Shown here piece by piece: positions 1 through 12,207 of a stretch of DNA of 64,000 nucleotides. Origin of the DNA: Eutypa lata (lineage: Eukaryota > Ascomycota > Sordariomycetes > Xylariales > Diatrypaceae); assembly GCA_022661535.1 (NCBI GenBank), contig JAKULF010000006.1:2475001-2539000 (forward strand), in the 5' to 3' direction. Both the position numbers and the translations under genes were made by a program. A model generated the notes under the pieces. That model searched no databases. It saw only the letters and a list, made by a program, of their open reading frames with translations, and had not been told where the DNA came from. The stretch's first letter is position 1. Every line of letters begins with the position of its first letter.

Positions 1-481
1 CTAGATTAAATACTGTAAGAACTCATTATTCATAGAATACGAAGTCATAAAATTAGCAGAAATCAAACAAATCATTAAACATTGTGGTTTGATCCGTCCT
101 ACGGAGACGGAATAGTTGAGTTGTCGTTTGCGACAATGGTTGTTGGTTGGTTGGTTGGTTGGGTGAGTGGAAGTGGGCGGGCTGCTTGGTTGCTCGGTCA
201 ACAGAGCTGATACTCGCTACATCATCATCCCGCACTTATACCCAACCAACCACAGGCCCCGCGCACACATATGCACGTCCGTCGAGTAGCATCTCTTCGC
301 CTCTTTCTATGTGTATATACTTGCCTACCTAAGTATATACAGTTATATAAGATTTACGCATTCCAACTACCTGACCTTCTTGAGAAAACCAAAGAATCAA
401 CCTGCAGCCAAGATCTGATCTAATTGTTTGCGCTGGATTCCACTTTCCCACCCCCACCACCACGCAACATAGAGAGCGAGA
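1..481. promoter_or_regulatory. 5' flank of the first gene, no gene seen
   Basis: No supportable coding region on either strand. The stretch holds a short TTGG repeat run near 140-163 and a pyrimidine-rich segment before the first gene. It probably contains the promoter and 5' UTR of the gene starting at 482, but I see no diagnostic promoter element. Confidence 0.4.
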
Positions 482-2815
482 ATGGGTGGTGGTAACCAGC
501 CTTTCATGTACGATGCAGTGAGGAGCAGCAGCAAGTTCCCCGAGAAGGAGTTCGACCCCAAGGCTGTGACGAGGGCGAGCTGGCAGCCGAAACCGAAGAA
601 ACCCAAGACGAAGGGACCCCTCGTCTCGTTCAATCGTCATCCCGAGTAAGTGCTCATCCATTTTTAATAAAAAAAAAGACACAGATCGATCCGAGCGTCA
701 AAAAAAATGACTGGGTTCAATGACTAAAAGTAATACCTATTAACAACCTCTATAACTAGTGCACACCAAGTCCCCTCTGGCCGAACCTCCACGTTCCGCC
801 CTATGAGCAGCGCGACCAAATGGTGGATTCGATGGACGAGATATCTCCAGCTGGTCCTCCGATCCCTCGAGCTCACGGCGGCCATCGGCCTAGTTGCGCT
901 TATGATCTTAATCACTAACGTCCAGTCTACAGTTGTCTGGGTGATGAGGATCGTGGTACGTATTTGTCTGAACTTTCTCGAGAGGTTATCTCATTAGGTA
1001 TATACATACTAACACATGTGTCCATCCATACAGCCCGGTGTAGTCGCCGTAAGCTGCATCTACTCGCTCTACCACCACGCGCGGCCCGCGCGCTCGCGTC
1101 CTCCCGCATCGTCAGCCGCGTACCAGCTATTCTCATCGGTGCACGATGCTGCCGCAGCTGGCTTATACGCCGTCGGGGCGCTGACGGTGCACAACCAAGG
1201 GGGCGAGTGGACGACGCTCCTAGACAACAGCAACAAGGACCTGGCGACGGCGGCATCGTCGTACCTCGTCCCCGCCGAGTACTACGCGCTCATTGCCGCG
1301 AGCGGCCTGCACGCAGCCTCGCTGGGCATCTCGACGTACCTGGCCGTGAGCTTCCACCGCATTGCGAGGATGCCACCCGACATGAACCCGCTCGAGGACC
1401 ACCTGACGCGGCGCGCCCACAAGCGCAACAAGTCGTCCGTTGCGACGACGGGGTCGTGGGAGTCGGCCGATAGCGGTAATACGAAGCGCATCTCGACGCG
1501 TCTGGAGGAGCATCGACGTTCGGGGGCGCCGTACGAGGATCTGGAGGTGCGGCCGCCGAGCATCCCGTTCATGCATACGCGCACGGGGTCGAGGGAGTCG
1601 ATCGCTTCGTCCGTGACGTTGACGTCTCCCACCACCCCGAACTCGAAGCGCGACTCCCGCGCCGACCTCCCCAGTCGCCAGTATCAGGTCCTGCCGGGTA
1701 ACAACGGTAACGGCAGCACCACATACGTGAATGCGAAGCGCATGTCTGCGCCACCAGTGCAGCAGGGACGGCAGCAAAGAGGAAGCTACGCTGAGATCCC
1801 GCTCCACGAGCCCAGTTGTTTTGGGTCTTCGCGACCCGCTAGCATCGCCGGCGCGCAGACGCTCTACGGCAACAACAGCAACAGCAAGCCCTCAACACCA
1901 ACCGGGACCCCGAGAGCTCCCCGCTTCACAGAGACGTGGTACGCATCCGACTCGCTGGTGGGACGCACACAAGAGCGTCTGCGGGCTGCGGAGAAGGAGA
2001 AGCAGCAGCAACAGCAACAGCAACAGAAGGAGCAACAGAATCCCGCCAAAGCCTACGAGGCTCTCGTGCAACCGTACGACGATCTAGACTCGGAATCCGA
2101 CTGTGAGAACAACACCATGATGGGCCCAGATAGGCGCTACGAGATGCTCTCTGACTACTCGGACGTCGACGACGACGCTGGCGAGGAGCAAGAAGGCCGC
2201 ACAAGCTTGTATCCGGATCCGCTGCGCGCGCACCCGCCCACATCGTCTGCCGCCAAGAAGCAGAGAGGAGCGAACAACGGCAGCGGCAGCATCTTGGCAC
2301 CGTTGCAACAACAGCCCCAACAACCACAATCCCAGCGGCCGCGAGCTAAGACGCCGTTCCGGTCCGCTATCGCGCTGTCGGAGGTGAGCGCGAACGCGCG
2401 CAGCGCGAGCGGGAGCCAGGACATCACGGACGAGGTCAACAACGGCGGCGGGGCGTACAGGCTTTCGGTTCCCAAGACTTCCTCTAGCGGCAGGAGCGGA
2501 AATGGAGGGGGGAGAAATAGGGATTCCTCGATCCAGCCCGAAGACGCGTTCTACTCGCGGCCGTACGGGGACTTGAAGTCGGCGACGCCGCCGATGATGG
2601 TCGGGTCTACGCGCCAAGTGTCGTCGGGCCACGATTACTATGACCTGGGGGGAGGATCCGGCGGCCCCAGGAGCTATAGACGGAATGTCAGTGGTAAGGT
2701 CGCCGAGGAGGGTTTGGCGGGCCCGGATCGTGCTGCTGCTGCTGCGGCGGCGGGTAATGGGGGTGGGTACTCGAGGACGATCTTGAAGGGGTTCATGTCT
2801 TCGATGCCGACGTGA
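482..2815 (+). CDS. Four-TM membrane protein with long disordered tail (three exons, 713 aa)
   Basis: Model: exons 482-645, 760-955 and 1034-2815, with introns of 114 and 78 nt. Both junctions keep frame; the first donor is GTAAGT and splits a codon to give Asp. The N-terminal 60 residues are basic and Pro/Lys-rich. Four hydrophobic segments follow, roughly residues 85-245, the first containing ELTAAIGLVALMILI. The remaining 450 or so residues are low complexity: Ser/Thr/Arg-rich, with a Gln run near base 2004, Asp/Glu clusters and an Ala run near the end. A tetraspan (MARVEL-like) core with a cytosolic regulatory tail is the likely topology. I know this only as a conserved type of fungal protein without an assigned function; a plasma-membrane or eisosome-like role would be a guess. 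The stop is TGA at 2813-2815. Confidence 0.8.
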
Positions 2816-3861
2816 ATGAGTGAGTGAGTTTGAGTGTGTAAGGTCGGAAGGAGTTAATTGGCAAATTAGGGTATGAAGGGCGGGAGTTTGGCTATCTGTC
2901 TGTCTGCCTGTCTCCGTGATTATGTTGGTTTTGTAAAGCTTTCCGGAGTTGTTTGTGTGCGGTGTGGATAGGAGGGGGAGGGAAATGAGAGCAGTGTTTG
3001 TTTGGCTAGCTGGCTGGCTGGCTATACTTGATGTTGGATGAAGCTTTTTGCGAGCATGGCTGATGATGGAACTATAAGTTCGTGTAACTGTAAAGAAACC
3101 AGTAGGGACTTGGCTGGACTGTACGGGGTTTACGGTAATAGCCAATCAATTATGTTTAATGGTGTTTCTAAACATATTTTTTGCAAGTAATGGCTGATGT
3201 AGTATGTGTAAATCGATTACTCAAATTGCCTAGAACGCGCCTCTTTGATTTTCGGCTCGCCAGACGGATGAATATTCAAGCCTATGGGCCTCTGGCACAT
3301 TTTCACATTGCATACGTAATCTCATACAATACGACACGGGCTCTAAGCCTCAAGTGAAATGCCAGCTTGAAGGAGCGCTTGATTTCTTTTCGTAGAGGAT
3401 TAGAAATATGACGTGTCGTAACATATTCTGAACAATCAGTTCTGGATTCTAGTACATATGTAGTTAGAGAGCAGGTAACCTACCAAGTGTTTTATATGAA
3501 TATAGAAGCGGTTGACTTATCACGCATTCGTTAAAGGTAGTTTATGTTATGATATGATATTAGAAACCCTATACATCTATAGTGTATGTATTGATAACTT
3601 CCTAAGTTCTGAAATACCCCCGTTAAGCATTCACGTTGAAGAGATGGAATGAAAACAGGACTTATTTAATAGCAATTCTCATTACCCCCCACATAGTATG
3701 ACGCAGCAGTAACTTCATCCATCTACTCTAATTTCCTTGCTTCTATGCCTCTTTAACCTTGAACGCCCGCTTTACGCCTATTGAAGCTCATATAACACCA
3801 AAAGTCTAGGATAGAATTAAAACCATGTACAAGAATAACAGAAAAAAGGGTGTGGATATTC
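2816..3861. other. Intergenic, convergent gene ends
   Basis: This spacer lies between the 3' ends of the tetraspan gene (+) and the Mch1-like gene (-). It has a GGCT run around 3005-3023, a T/G-rich 3' UTR-like part, and AT-richer sequence after 3150. No ORF with protein-like composition was seen. A long open frame on the minus strand that runs into the tetraspan tail is a mirror of its GC-rich repetitive coding sequence. Confidence 0.5.
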
Positions 3862-5651
3862 CTAATCCTTAGGGTGCAGCTTTTCCGCGAGTCTCGCCTT
3901 CCACTGGTGCCGAATCACCCATAACGTGACCACGAATCCCAGAGCGCAGGCACATAGCGTAACCACGTAGGCAGATCGGTAGCACTCCAGCCCCTCCTCG
4001 CAAGACCTACTGCCGTCCGGCTCGACTATGGAGTGTTTATCAAACACAGCACCGTAGAAGAGGTTGAAGATGTTGCTCGATATCACGGGCGATAGGGTCA
4101 TGGCGCCCCAGTTCTGACTCAATCCATGGATTCCGAAGGATTCAGCCACGATGGATGGGAACACACCAAAGAGAAAACCGTAACCAAGACCACTGAAACC
4201 GGATACAAAGCCGAGGAAATTCGGGTTAACAATGTTGAGGGCGCAAAGCTGGGCGATGGAGAAGATGCCGGAGGCGATGACAAGGCACCAAACACGACTG
4301 GCGTGTACGACTTTGACGAGGAAGTCAGAACCAACACCACTGAGGAGTCGACCTGCAAAGCTTCCAAGTGAAAGAATGGAAACATGCAGTTGCTGTCGGA
4401 GAACCAGGGTTTTGTCATCGATTGAGTCGTCATAGTGCCTCCAGAGAGCTATGGCACTATTCCCAATGTTGCTATAAAAATGAATGGTAAGTCATCACAC
4501 ATCTCATCATACGGGCTCATGTCACTTACTTGATGGTCATGAGGCCAATTCCGGAGAGAATCCCCATAATGATGAATAGCTGCCAAAATTCTATGTTGCT
4601 CAAAAGCGCAGCACCCCGAATATCTACACGATGAGAACGATCCATATCAACACTGCTCTGAACTAACACTTCACCCGGTAACGAGGAGGCGCTAGAAGAT
4701 CGAGACCGAGACATAAGAGAGGACGTCTCATCTATCTCTTCTAAACCGGCTGTAGGAACCGTGCCTACAGCTGCCTCGGCGTCACTTGGTCGCCTATGTG
4801 CATTGGGAAGGGGGGCATTTCGGGTTGTGGTGGCCTCGTTTCCTTGATCTGAGGTATCGCGGGCCGTGGTGACATTGGGCGACATACCAGGTTCAGTAGA
4901 GATTCCACGACCAGCGCGGTGGCTTTTAGACTCCTGCGAAGTTGTCCGGTGCAGCTCTTGGGAGTCTGACAAAGCAGCGTCGGTAGGAGAGATTGGATGA
5001 TAATGAGGCGTAGGCGGAAGCACACGTAGAAAGAAAAAACCAAAGAGTGTCAAGCCAGAGGTTCCGCAGGTTAAAACCAACAAAAACCTCCCTGTTGTAC
5101 CTGGGAAGAAAATAGATCCGATCATGGAAAAGAAGAAAGCACTCAGACCGAAGGCGGCGAGAGGAAAAGCAGTTGCGGTCCCACGGTGATGCGGCCAGTT
5201 GATAGCTGAAGTCTTGATAGCAGCGGCGAAAGCCATACAGCCCCCTAAACCTGAAAGATAAGAAACAAAGCACATCCAAGTAACAGAACCCTTCCCAGCA
5301 TTATAGGCCAGATGTAACGGATAGTATCCAATGGCGAGCAAGATGGCGCCTAGTATGACAGCAGGTCGCGGTCCTTTGCTATCAACAAATACGCCGATCG
5401 GTATTCCCATGGAGTACATGCCGAGGTTGCCAGCCAGGCCGATGAGGTTGGATTCGGTGGCGGAAAGTGAGAGTTTGTCTGCGAACTGAGGTGCCCATGC
5501 GGAATAGACGTACTGCGATCAACTGTCAGAAGCAACATCTATGCTGGCGGTTTTGTGACGGCCTTACATTGGTTCCACAGGCCAACGAGATGATCGTTGC
5601 GGCCACGCTCGACACAATTCGTGCATTATAAAGCTGGTTATCTAACGTCAT
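3862..5651 (-). CDS. Mch1-type major facilitator transporter (three exons, 558 aa)
   Basis: Model: exons 5651-5568, 5512-4530 and 4471-3862 on the minus strand; introns 55 and 58 nt, all frames agree. The start MTLDNQLYNARIV leads directly into TM1 and is the only ATG giving a full first helix. Twelve membrane segments can be traced in two groups. They are separated by a hydrophilic loop of roughly 150 residues rich in Ser, Thr and Arg (about bases 5000-4630), as in the Mch1 family. The segment VDSKGPRPAVILGA after TM2 resembles the MFS loop 2-3 signature, and the second half has GRLLSGVGSD. Mch1 proteins resemble monocarboxylate permeases and nodulin-like transporters; yeast Mch1 is vacuolar and does not carry monocarboxylates, so the substrate is unknown. 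It is divergent from the Serinc gene across 1.4 kb. Confidence 0.86.
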
Positions 5652-7027
5652 GGTGGCTATTTTAACTAGAGACAATCATATCTTGTGGAAATCGAACTCG
5701 AAACCGATCGGGCCGGCTAATCTGTCGAGTAGCCTATATTGTCAATAGGAGGCGCCCTCGTTGGGCCTAACTGAGCCTTTTAATTCAAAGGTTTCCCAGA
5801 GGAATAATCAGGAGGTTAAGCAAAAGTAGGTTGTCAGGAGTACAGGACGCGTAAGTGACGATGGTTCTCGCGATAGATTAGATAGCGATGTCGGACTAAG
5901 AGAGGTAGTTGATTTGCGATTCAGGTCCTTCTTCAACCAAGTCAGACTATAGGGGTCATCGATGTTTCTTATGATTGTGCTGATTGCAGTGAGATATGTC
6001 AACAAAAAAGACCATATTATTATGTAGATCGGAAAGTCTGTTAAAAATAATGAATGGATGGGGAGGATCGTGGTTTATTCTTATTAGGTAGGTAAGTACA
6101 AAAAAGCTTATCTCTTCCATTCACAATATCCTTACATTAGCTCTCTATAGTCGCAGCTTCTCTATCAGTTTGTGCAATTTGTCCTATCGGGTGTTGCATA
6201 ATTCGAGCATCCAGGTGTCAATCTGTTTCGCATTGGCATTAGGTGATTGGGGCGGGAGTTCGGCATGGGGACATTAGGGGATTGTGTTGTCAAAGGGGGC
6301 CTCCGATAACTGGAGCTTTCATTCATCCCACAACCCGTTAGTTAAGTTAACCACCTAACCTATTCATACCTACCGATCTAAGGTAACTCCCGTCTAGTTG
6401 CTACCTACTAGTTACGTACTTTGGTTATGCCGAAAAGGTCAAATGATAACTCTGTCAGACGTTTGAGTTGTTAATCGATTTGTGAGAGTCTAGTTACTAC
6501 TTATCTATCGAAGAATCTTGTTCACTGATGCACGTACTTCCAAGCTGCCTTGAATGTTCCACACAACAGCCCTATGATCCCTATGATCGGTATCAATTAA
6601 TACTTCGCACATACATGTATGTATGTAGGTACTGTATGTAGGTACCTTGCTTTAACAGATGCCAAGCGTCGATTGGTTCCAATGGTCTCGTGTGTTTTTG
6701 GCATAGTTTGGGTACATACCTAGGTGGGTATAGTTATACGTACATAGTTAACTACATAGTAACTAGCGGCAACTATGTACAACCGCTCATGCTCCTACTA
6801 CGTAATCGTTTTGAGACATCAACCCACCCCTCCCCCCTTGTCATTAAGGTGGTCCGTGCTGGTCTCGTCCTGAAGCCCAAGTCGTCGTCTGTCGCATTGG
6901 AAGCTGCCGACTCCATCGCCACCATCCCATTCAGAATTACCTCACACTCTTCAACTCGGCATACGAGAACATCGATTTCTAGAAGAGAAACTCTATTGAC
7001 GGCGCACTAATAGTTGCACCAACAATA
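5652..7027. promoter_or_regulatory. Divergent promoter region, MCH1-like / TMS1
   Basis: This 1.4 kb lies between two divergent genes. It is AT-rich with many TAGGTA/TACCTA and TATGTATG runs (for example 6083-6098 and 6610-6650). The part from about 6690 to 7027 is pyrimidine-rich in places and is probably the TMS1 5' leader. An open frame there (6690-7010) begins only at a GTG and looks non-coding. No gene is seen. Confidence 0.45.
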
Positions 7028-8618
7028 ATGGGTGCACTACTCTCCATACCGCTTCTAGCGGTACCCAGCCTGGGCACTGTACGTCGCGATCCATTTGAAC
7101 CAACGTTACTTAGAAGTCTGGTTGACATCAACTAACGATGCTTAATCTCTCAACAGGTTATATCCTTTGCCGCCAGCTGTTGTGGTGCTGCAACATGTTC
7201 GATGGTATGCAGCGCCTGCGGAAAATGCGGTAACAGGTAATTCTACACTTTTCAATAGCCCAATAGCCCGATAATCCTAAGATGTATGTTTACTAACGTC
7301 CCTATGCAGTGTTGCAACTCGTATCGCATACGCCCTCATCCTCCTTGTCAATTCTATAGTAGCCTGGATCATGCTTACGCCATGGGCCATCGAGAAATTA
7401 CAACATCTTATGCTCGACTACGTTAAGATTGACTGTCCGAACGGTCAATGCTACGGATGGCTCGCAGTCCACAGGATCAACTTCGCCCTTGGACTATTCC
7501 ATCTCATATTCGCCGGCCTACTATTCGGAGTCACCTCGTCCAAGAACCCCCGAGCCGCTTTACAGAATGGGTACTGGGGACCTAAGGTCATTGCCTGGAT
7601 CGCCTTCGTAGTTCTGTCCTTCCTGATCCCCGATGAGTTCTTCAAGGTTTGGGGCAATTACTTCGCCTTTTTCGGCGCCATGGCCTTCCTTATTCTTGGT
7701 CTCATCCTCTTGGTCGACCTCGCTCACACCTGGGCTGAGTACTGTCTTGAGCAGATTGAAAATACCGATTCTGCTGTCTGGAGGACCGTTCTTATTGGCT
7801 CAACTATGGGCATGTATTTGGGTTCTCTAGCCATGACCATCGTTCAGTACATCTTCTTCGCCAAGGGCGACTGCGCGATGAACCAAGCAGCTATTACCAT
7901 CAACTTGATCTTCTGGATCGCCATCTCTTTTATATCGGTACACCCGACGGTCCAAGAGTATAACCCTAAGGCTGGTCTAGCTCAAGCCGCGATGGTTGCT
8001 GTCTACTGCACCTATCTCACCATGTCGGCCGTGTCGATGGAGCCGGACGATAAGCAGTGCAATCCTTTGGTCCGTGCGCAGGGGAGTCGCACCGCCTCAG
8101 TTGTCATGGGCGCTATTGTGACCATGCTGACAGTCGCTTACACGACGACGCGAGCCGCGACTCAGAGCCTTGGCTTGGGCAACAACAAGGGCGGCATTAG
8201 ACTTCCAGAGGACGATGAGCATGACCTCGTGACACAACAACCTGGTCGCCGTGAGATGAGAGCCGAGGTCCTGCGCCGGGCCGTTGAAGAGGGCAGTCTG
8301 CCGGCGGATGCCCTCCTATCAGACGATGAGGATGATGACCGTAGCAGCAACACGCCGCACGATGACGAACGATCGAGCACGCAGTACGATTACTCAGTTT
8401 TCCACATTATCTTCTTTTTGGCCACCTGCTGGGTCGCCACACTACTTTGTTCCGGCTGGAGTGGCGAAGAGGCTATGAATGAGGATGGATTCGCGACCGT
8501 TGGCCGCACGTATTGGGCCAGCTGGGTCAAGATTGTCAGCGCATGGCTATGCTACTGCATGTACATTTGGACTCTTGTGGCACCGGTCATTGCGCCGGAA
8601 CGTTTTGAGTTTGCCTAA
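7028..8618 (+). CDS. TMS1/Serinc family membrane protein (three exons, 479 aa)
   Basis: Model: exons 7028-7078, 7157-7236 and 7310-8618; introns 78 and 73 nt. The assembled N-terminus, MGALLSIPLLAVPSLGT followed by a Cys-rich segment (SCCGAATCSMVCSACGKCG), is the family hallmark and fixes the start. About ten hydrophobic helices follow. The acidic stretch SDDEDDDRSS near base 8320 sits in the last large loop before the final pair of helices, and the protein ends APERFEFA. Serinc/TMS1 proteins are multi-pass proteins of the endomembrane system; they were proposed to incorporate serine into phosphatidylserine and sphingolipids, and more recent work points to lipid scrambling. Length matches fungal homologues. 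The two tiny first exons hold only 43 codons. Confidence 0.95.
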
Positions 8619-11600
8619 GACTTGGCTGGCTAGCTAATGGAGTTGAGGGGGCGCTTTGGTTTAATACTCTCATCAGTAAGGTCCTAGTCTGTATTGCACA
8701 TATCTGGGCTCTGCTTGTGTATCATCATAACGATCGTTTGTACATTTAATTGCATACGTACCATACTTGTACCAAGAGGACGCTCTGCTGTCTTGTCTAC
8801 CCAGATCTTCTTATAGAGGTCGGCCTAGGCACATCGAATAATATACTGATGCTATCATAGTTGGAATTGCTAGACACGGGGCGACTATGTATACTAAGTC
8901 AGGCAATTACAACGATGAGTTGGTAACTATATCTTTTTTGCTAAGTAGGAACTACTGTTATGAGTACCTATGATAAACTTACCTACCTATGCATATTGGT
9001 TGGGATCTACATCAGTAATGACGTCGTCATGGAGATATGGTACCGTTAATCTGAAAGGCGTAAGGCATGTTTTCTATCTGATTGTCCAGGCATAAACTGC
9101 ATAGACACTGGTCCAACAGAATATTGATTGTTTCTGCCTTGGGTGATTAGTTAATTCGACATTTCCAGCTTCTTGGGAAGATTGGGGCAAGCAAAATTCT
9201 AAAGCCGAGTGAGCTAGAACTATATTCCCTAATCAGATATATGAATTGCAGCCTAGGATGCATGTTATAAGTATGCCGGGAGATGGGGGAAGGGGGGCCA
9301 AGGCGTTTGTAGTATAATAATAGGAAATATTTTATTTATTTATTTTTAAACATTGTAACGTTTTGTCAGGTTGTAGCCCTTGGGTCGAACATATTAGGGA
9401 TAGCCAGTAGCTTTCACAAGCTTCATCCTGACTGTCGCGCTGAACTCGGCTTCCCTATAGGGGCAGGGATATGGCAACGGGACTATAGTGTACCGGGGCT
9501 CGTAGGCTACAGTCTAAAAAGGATAATATATTGTTAGATATTGAAGATAGTTTCTTGGCGTATCATATATGATAAATCTAAGTACTCATGTAATCTAATC
9601 TACCTGTTAAGCATGGCCTTCCTTGATTAATTAAGCATAGTATTTTCCATGATTATGAGGCATAGTAATTACTTAATTTTAAACTTATGCCTTTCCTTGT
9701 CTCTTATATATTATTTATTAGCTACCATAGTTTATTACGATGTTCTCTTCAATGCTCTCTTTATTTTACAGAAATGCTGTTTATAACTAGTGGGAAATGC
9801 TAGTATGAAATCAGCTCACAATGAGGTATGTTTAGATTCCCTGAAGTGCTAAATCAATATTGCATGGAAATCTCATTCGCTATGCTACCCTCCCTGCGAT
9901 GCAGAATGACCGCCTACTTAATACATGCAAATGCCCTCTGTATATTAGAATTTGAGTCTCTTACGCCGAGACTGCCATAAGTGTCTCTATATTAGATACT
10001 AGTCACATAAAAGGGGCTCAACCATAGCCACAAGGTGTAATCTTCATGGCATATCGTCAATGACAAGTAATGGTAAGGGACGTTTCTGATATACCAAACA
10101 CATTGAACGTAAGGATTTCAGGGGTATTTTATAAAGCATAATAAAGCGTGCTTCATTGGTATTCAACTTTCTATACTACAGGCATGTTTCAATGTGCGTA
10201 TAATTAAGATATAGTATAGTGAGATAGATATATCTCATACACAGTACCTTCTGTATTGTCGGAGTTTAAGGTGTCTTAGCATCGTGGGGTGATTATCACA
10301 TGTCAAAATTTATATTCATCTATCCCAAATCAAAGCACTCCGCAACAGATAGAACACACGTACATACTTAAGATATCAGACTCTATCTAGATCTAGAGTC
10401 GTTACCAGACCCCCACGTAGGGACACTAGGAGGATATTGTAATATTCAGGTCCATATTTTAGGTCGATATTAGACGGCATCTTCTCTTCCTATGAAGTGC
10501 GAATAGAGTTAGGTGGGGATGCTCCAGCGAAGAAATCTGGAGCCGAGATCGTCGAATGAAACCCAGCATTGCACTGCTGCAGCGCGATTTGCCAAGAAAC
10601 GCCTTTGCACTGTTCTTGAAAGCGTAAGGCAAACCCCTCAGTATCCCCTGACCATTAGGTAATGACGGCCAATGGCTCTGGCTACTTAAAGAGATTTATC
10701 AGATTCGACCCAACGGCGGCGATGTCGTCCGGCACTTCCGCCCCTGGTACTCGGTTTGATGGAATGGAACCATCCAAGGACCAATATGAACCCGAGCCGT
10801 CACCACAACCGTAGCTGAGAGATTTCGAGCGATGTTTGACAAACAAGCCTACCTAAGTTAAGATCTCTACACCACTCCTAGATCGATAGGTCCATTTGGT
10901 TATAAAATGAATGACCTACCTAGATAGTCAAGTGATCCTTTGGGCAGCTCGGGATCCAGTCATTAAACCTCCTGACTAAGTGTATGAGGTGGCATTTGAA
11001 CTTGCTATAGGTATTTGAGAAACTAGGAAACATAGAGGTAGTCTCAAGAATATTGGAACTACCGAGCTGCAAGCTATACTAGGCAGCCTGAAGATTCGTC
11101 AGCCGCATGCATATGATCTATATAAATGGCAACTCCTGCATGTATTAATGAAGATATGGATTCACTAGTCAGTCTAGAGCGCTATGATCTCGATATTGCA
11201 CATACGTGACAGCATATTTCAGGTGCGTATATAAATAAATAAAAAAGGACTAGAGTTGGTCAAGTCTCATGCACAATGTACGTGCATATACGGAATTAAA
11301 GACTAGAGGCTGCTTGCAATAACTATGTGTGTCTACATAAATAACACTTTGAAATCGCGGCTGCCACGTCAAAGAGGCTGACAGCGAGAATGGGAAAATG
11401 GGGTGACGGGGTTCTGCGGGATGATACACTATAATTGCCCCGCTTACCTGCTTACTTACCCCTTGCCCGCTGTCTGCACGCCCTGCCCACCTTGCCGAAT
11501 ACCTGAACCTTGCAAATAACGATAACTTTCTAGGAATTTACAAAGTAATAGCCGGTAATAACCTTTAACTAGTGCTGCATACTACATATATGTATGTACA

Positions 11601-12207
11601 TATATATAAGTTACGTATATGGACCACGGTGCTGCGTAATGTACCCGTACCTATAAGTTAGTAAGGGCGTCGTTTTAATTAATGCATGTTGGTGGGTAAT
11701 AAAAAAAAGTGAAGTTAGGACAAGAAATGATGTCGATGGCCCATCTATCAGCTAGACAAGGTTCTGTCCACAACCCGCTCATTAGTTGCTAGTAGTCTTA
11801 GGTTACGTCGTTCGTCTGCCTTGCCGCCTCAGAATCACATTGAACATTGAATTCATCAGCAACAGAAGTCAGTACCAGCAGCAGCGCAGCAGAGACAGTA
11901 GCAACAGATACAGCAATACCAGCGGCGGCAGTGGTGGCGGCTCCTTCCACCTCCTTCCATAGCCCGTAATAATTCCTTCTACTGGTCTTAGGTAATTAAA
12001 ATACCAAGTAGCTTTTCGGGTAACTTAAGGTAGCTTGAATTCAGGATTTACTTTCTTTCCCAAACATCCTCCCCCTCCTCCTTTAAACCACAAAGTGCAT
12101 TTCCCTTCAGACTAATATTTTCTGTTCTTCCTTCACCCTCTTCTATTCTCGAGATACCTAACACCAGAAGAAGAGCGTATCCAGACTGCTATTCCAACCA
12201 TCCGAAA
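8619..12207. other. 3.6 kb gene-free spacer
   Basis: No supportable gene. Base composition is AT-rich with short TA-rich runs (9330-9350, 11585-11620). There are scattered GC-richer islands (9430-9510, 10545-10830, 11345-11510) that do not hold open frames with protein-like composition. The last 400 bases (11820-12207) are CAG/CCT-rich and pyrimidine-rich and are probably the Ddi1 promoter and leader. I saw no tRNA, no inverted terminal repeats and no recognisable transposon protein. Confidence 0.45.

Noticed and set aside
2084..3145. Minus-strand open frame of 353 codons
   Set aside because: Mostly antisense to the low-complexity tail of the tetraspan protein; Arg-rich composition and no domain.
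6690..7010. Open frame of 106 codons upstream of TMS1
   Set aside because: Begins at GTG, not ATG, and lies in the probable 5' leader; its composition is not protein-like.
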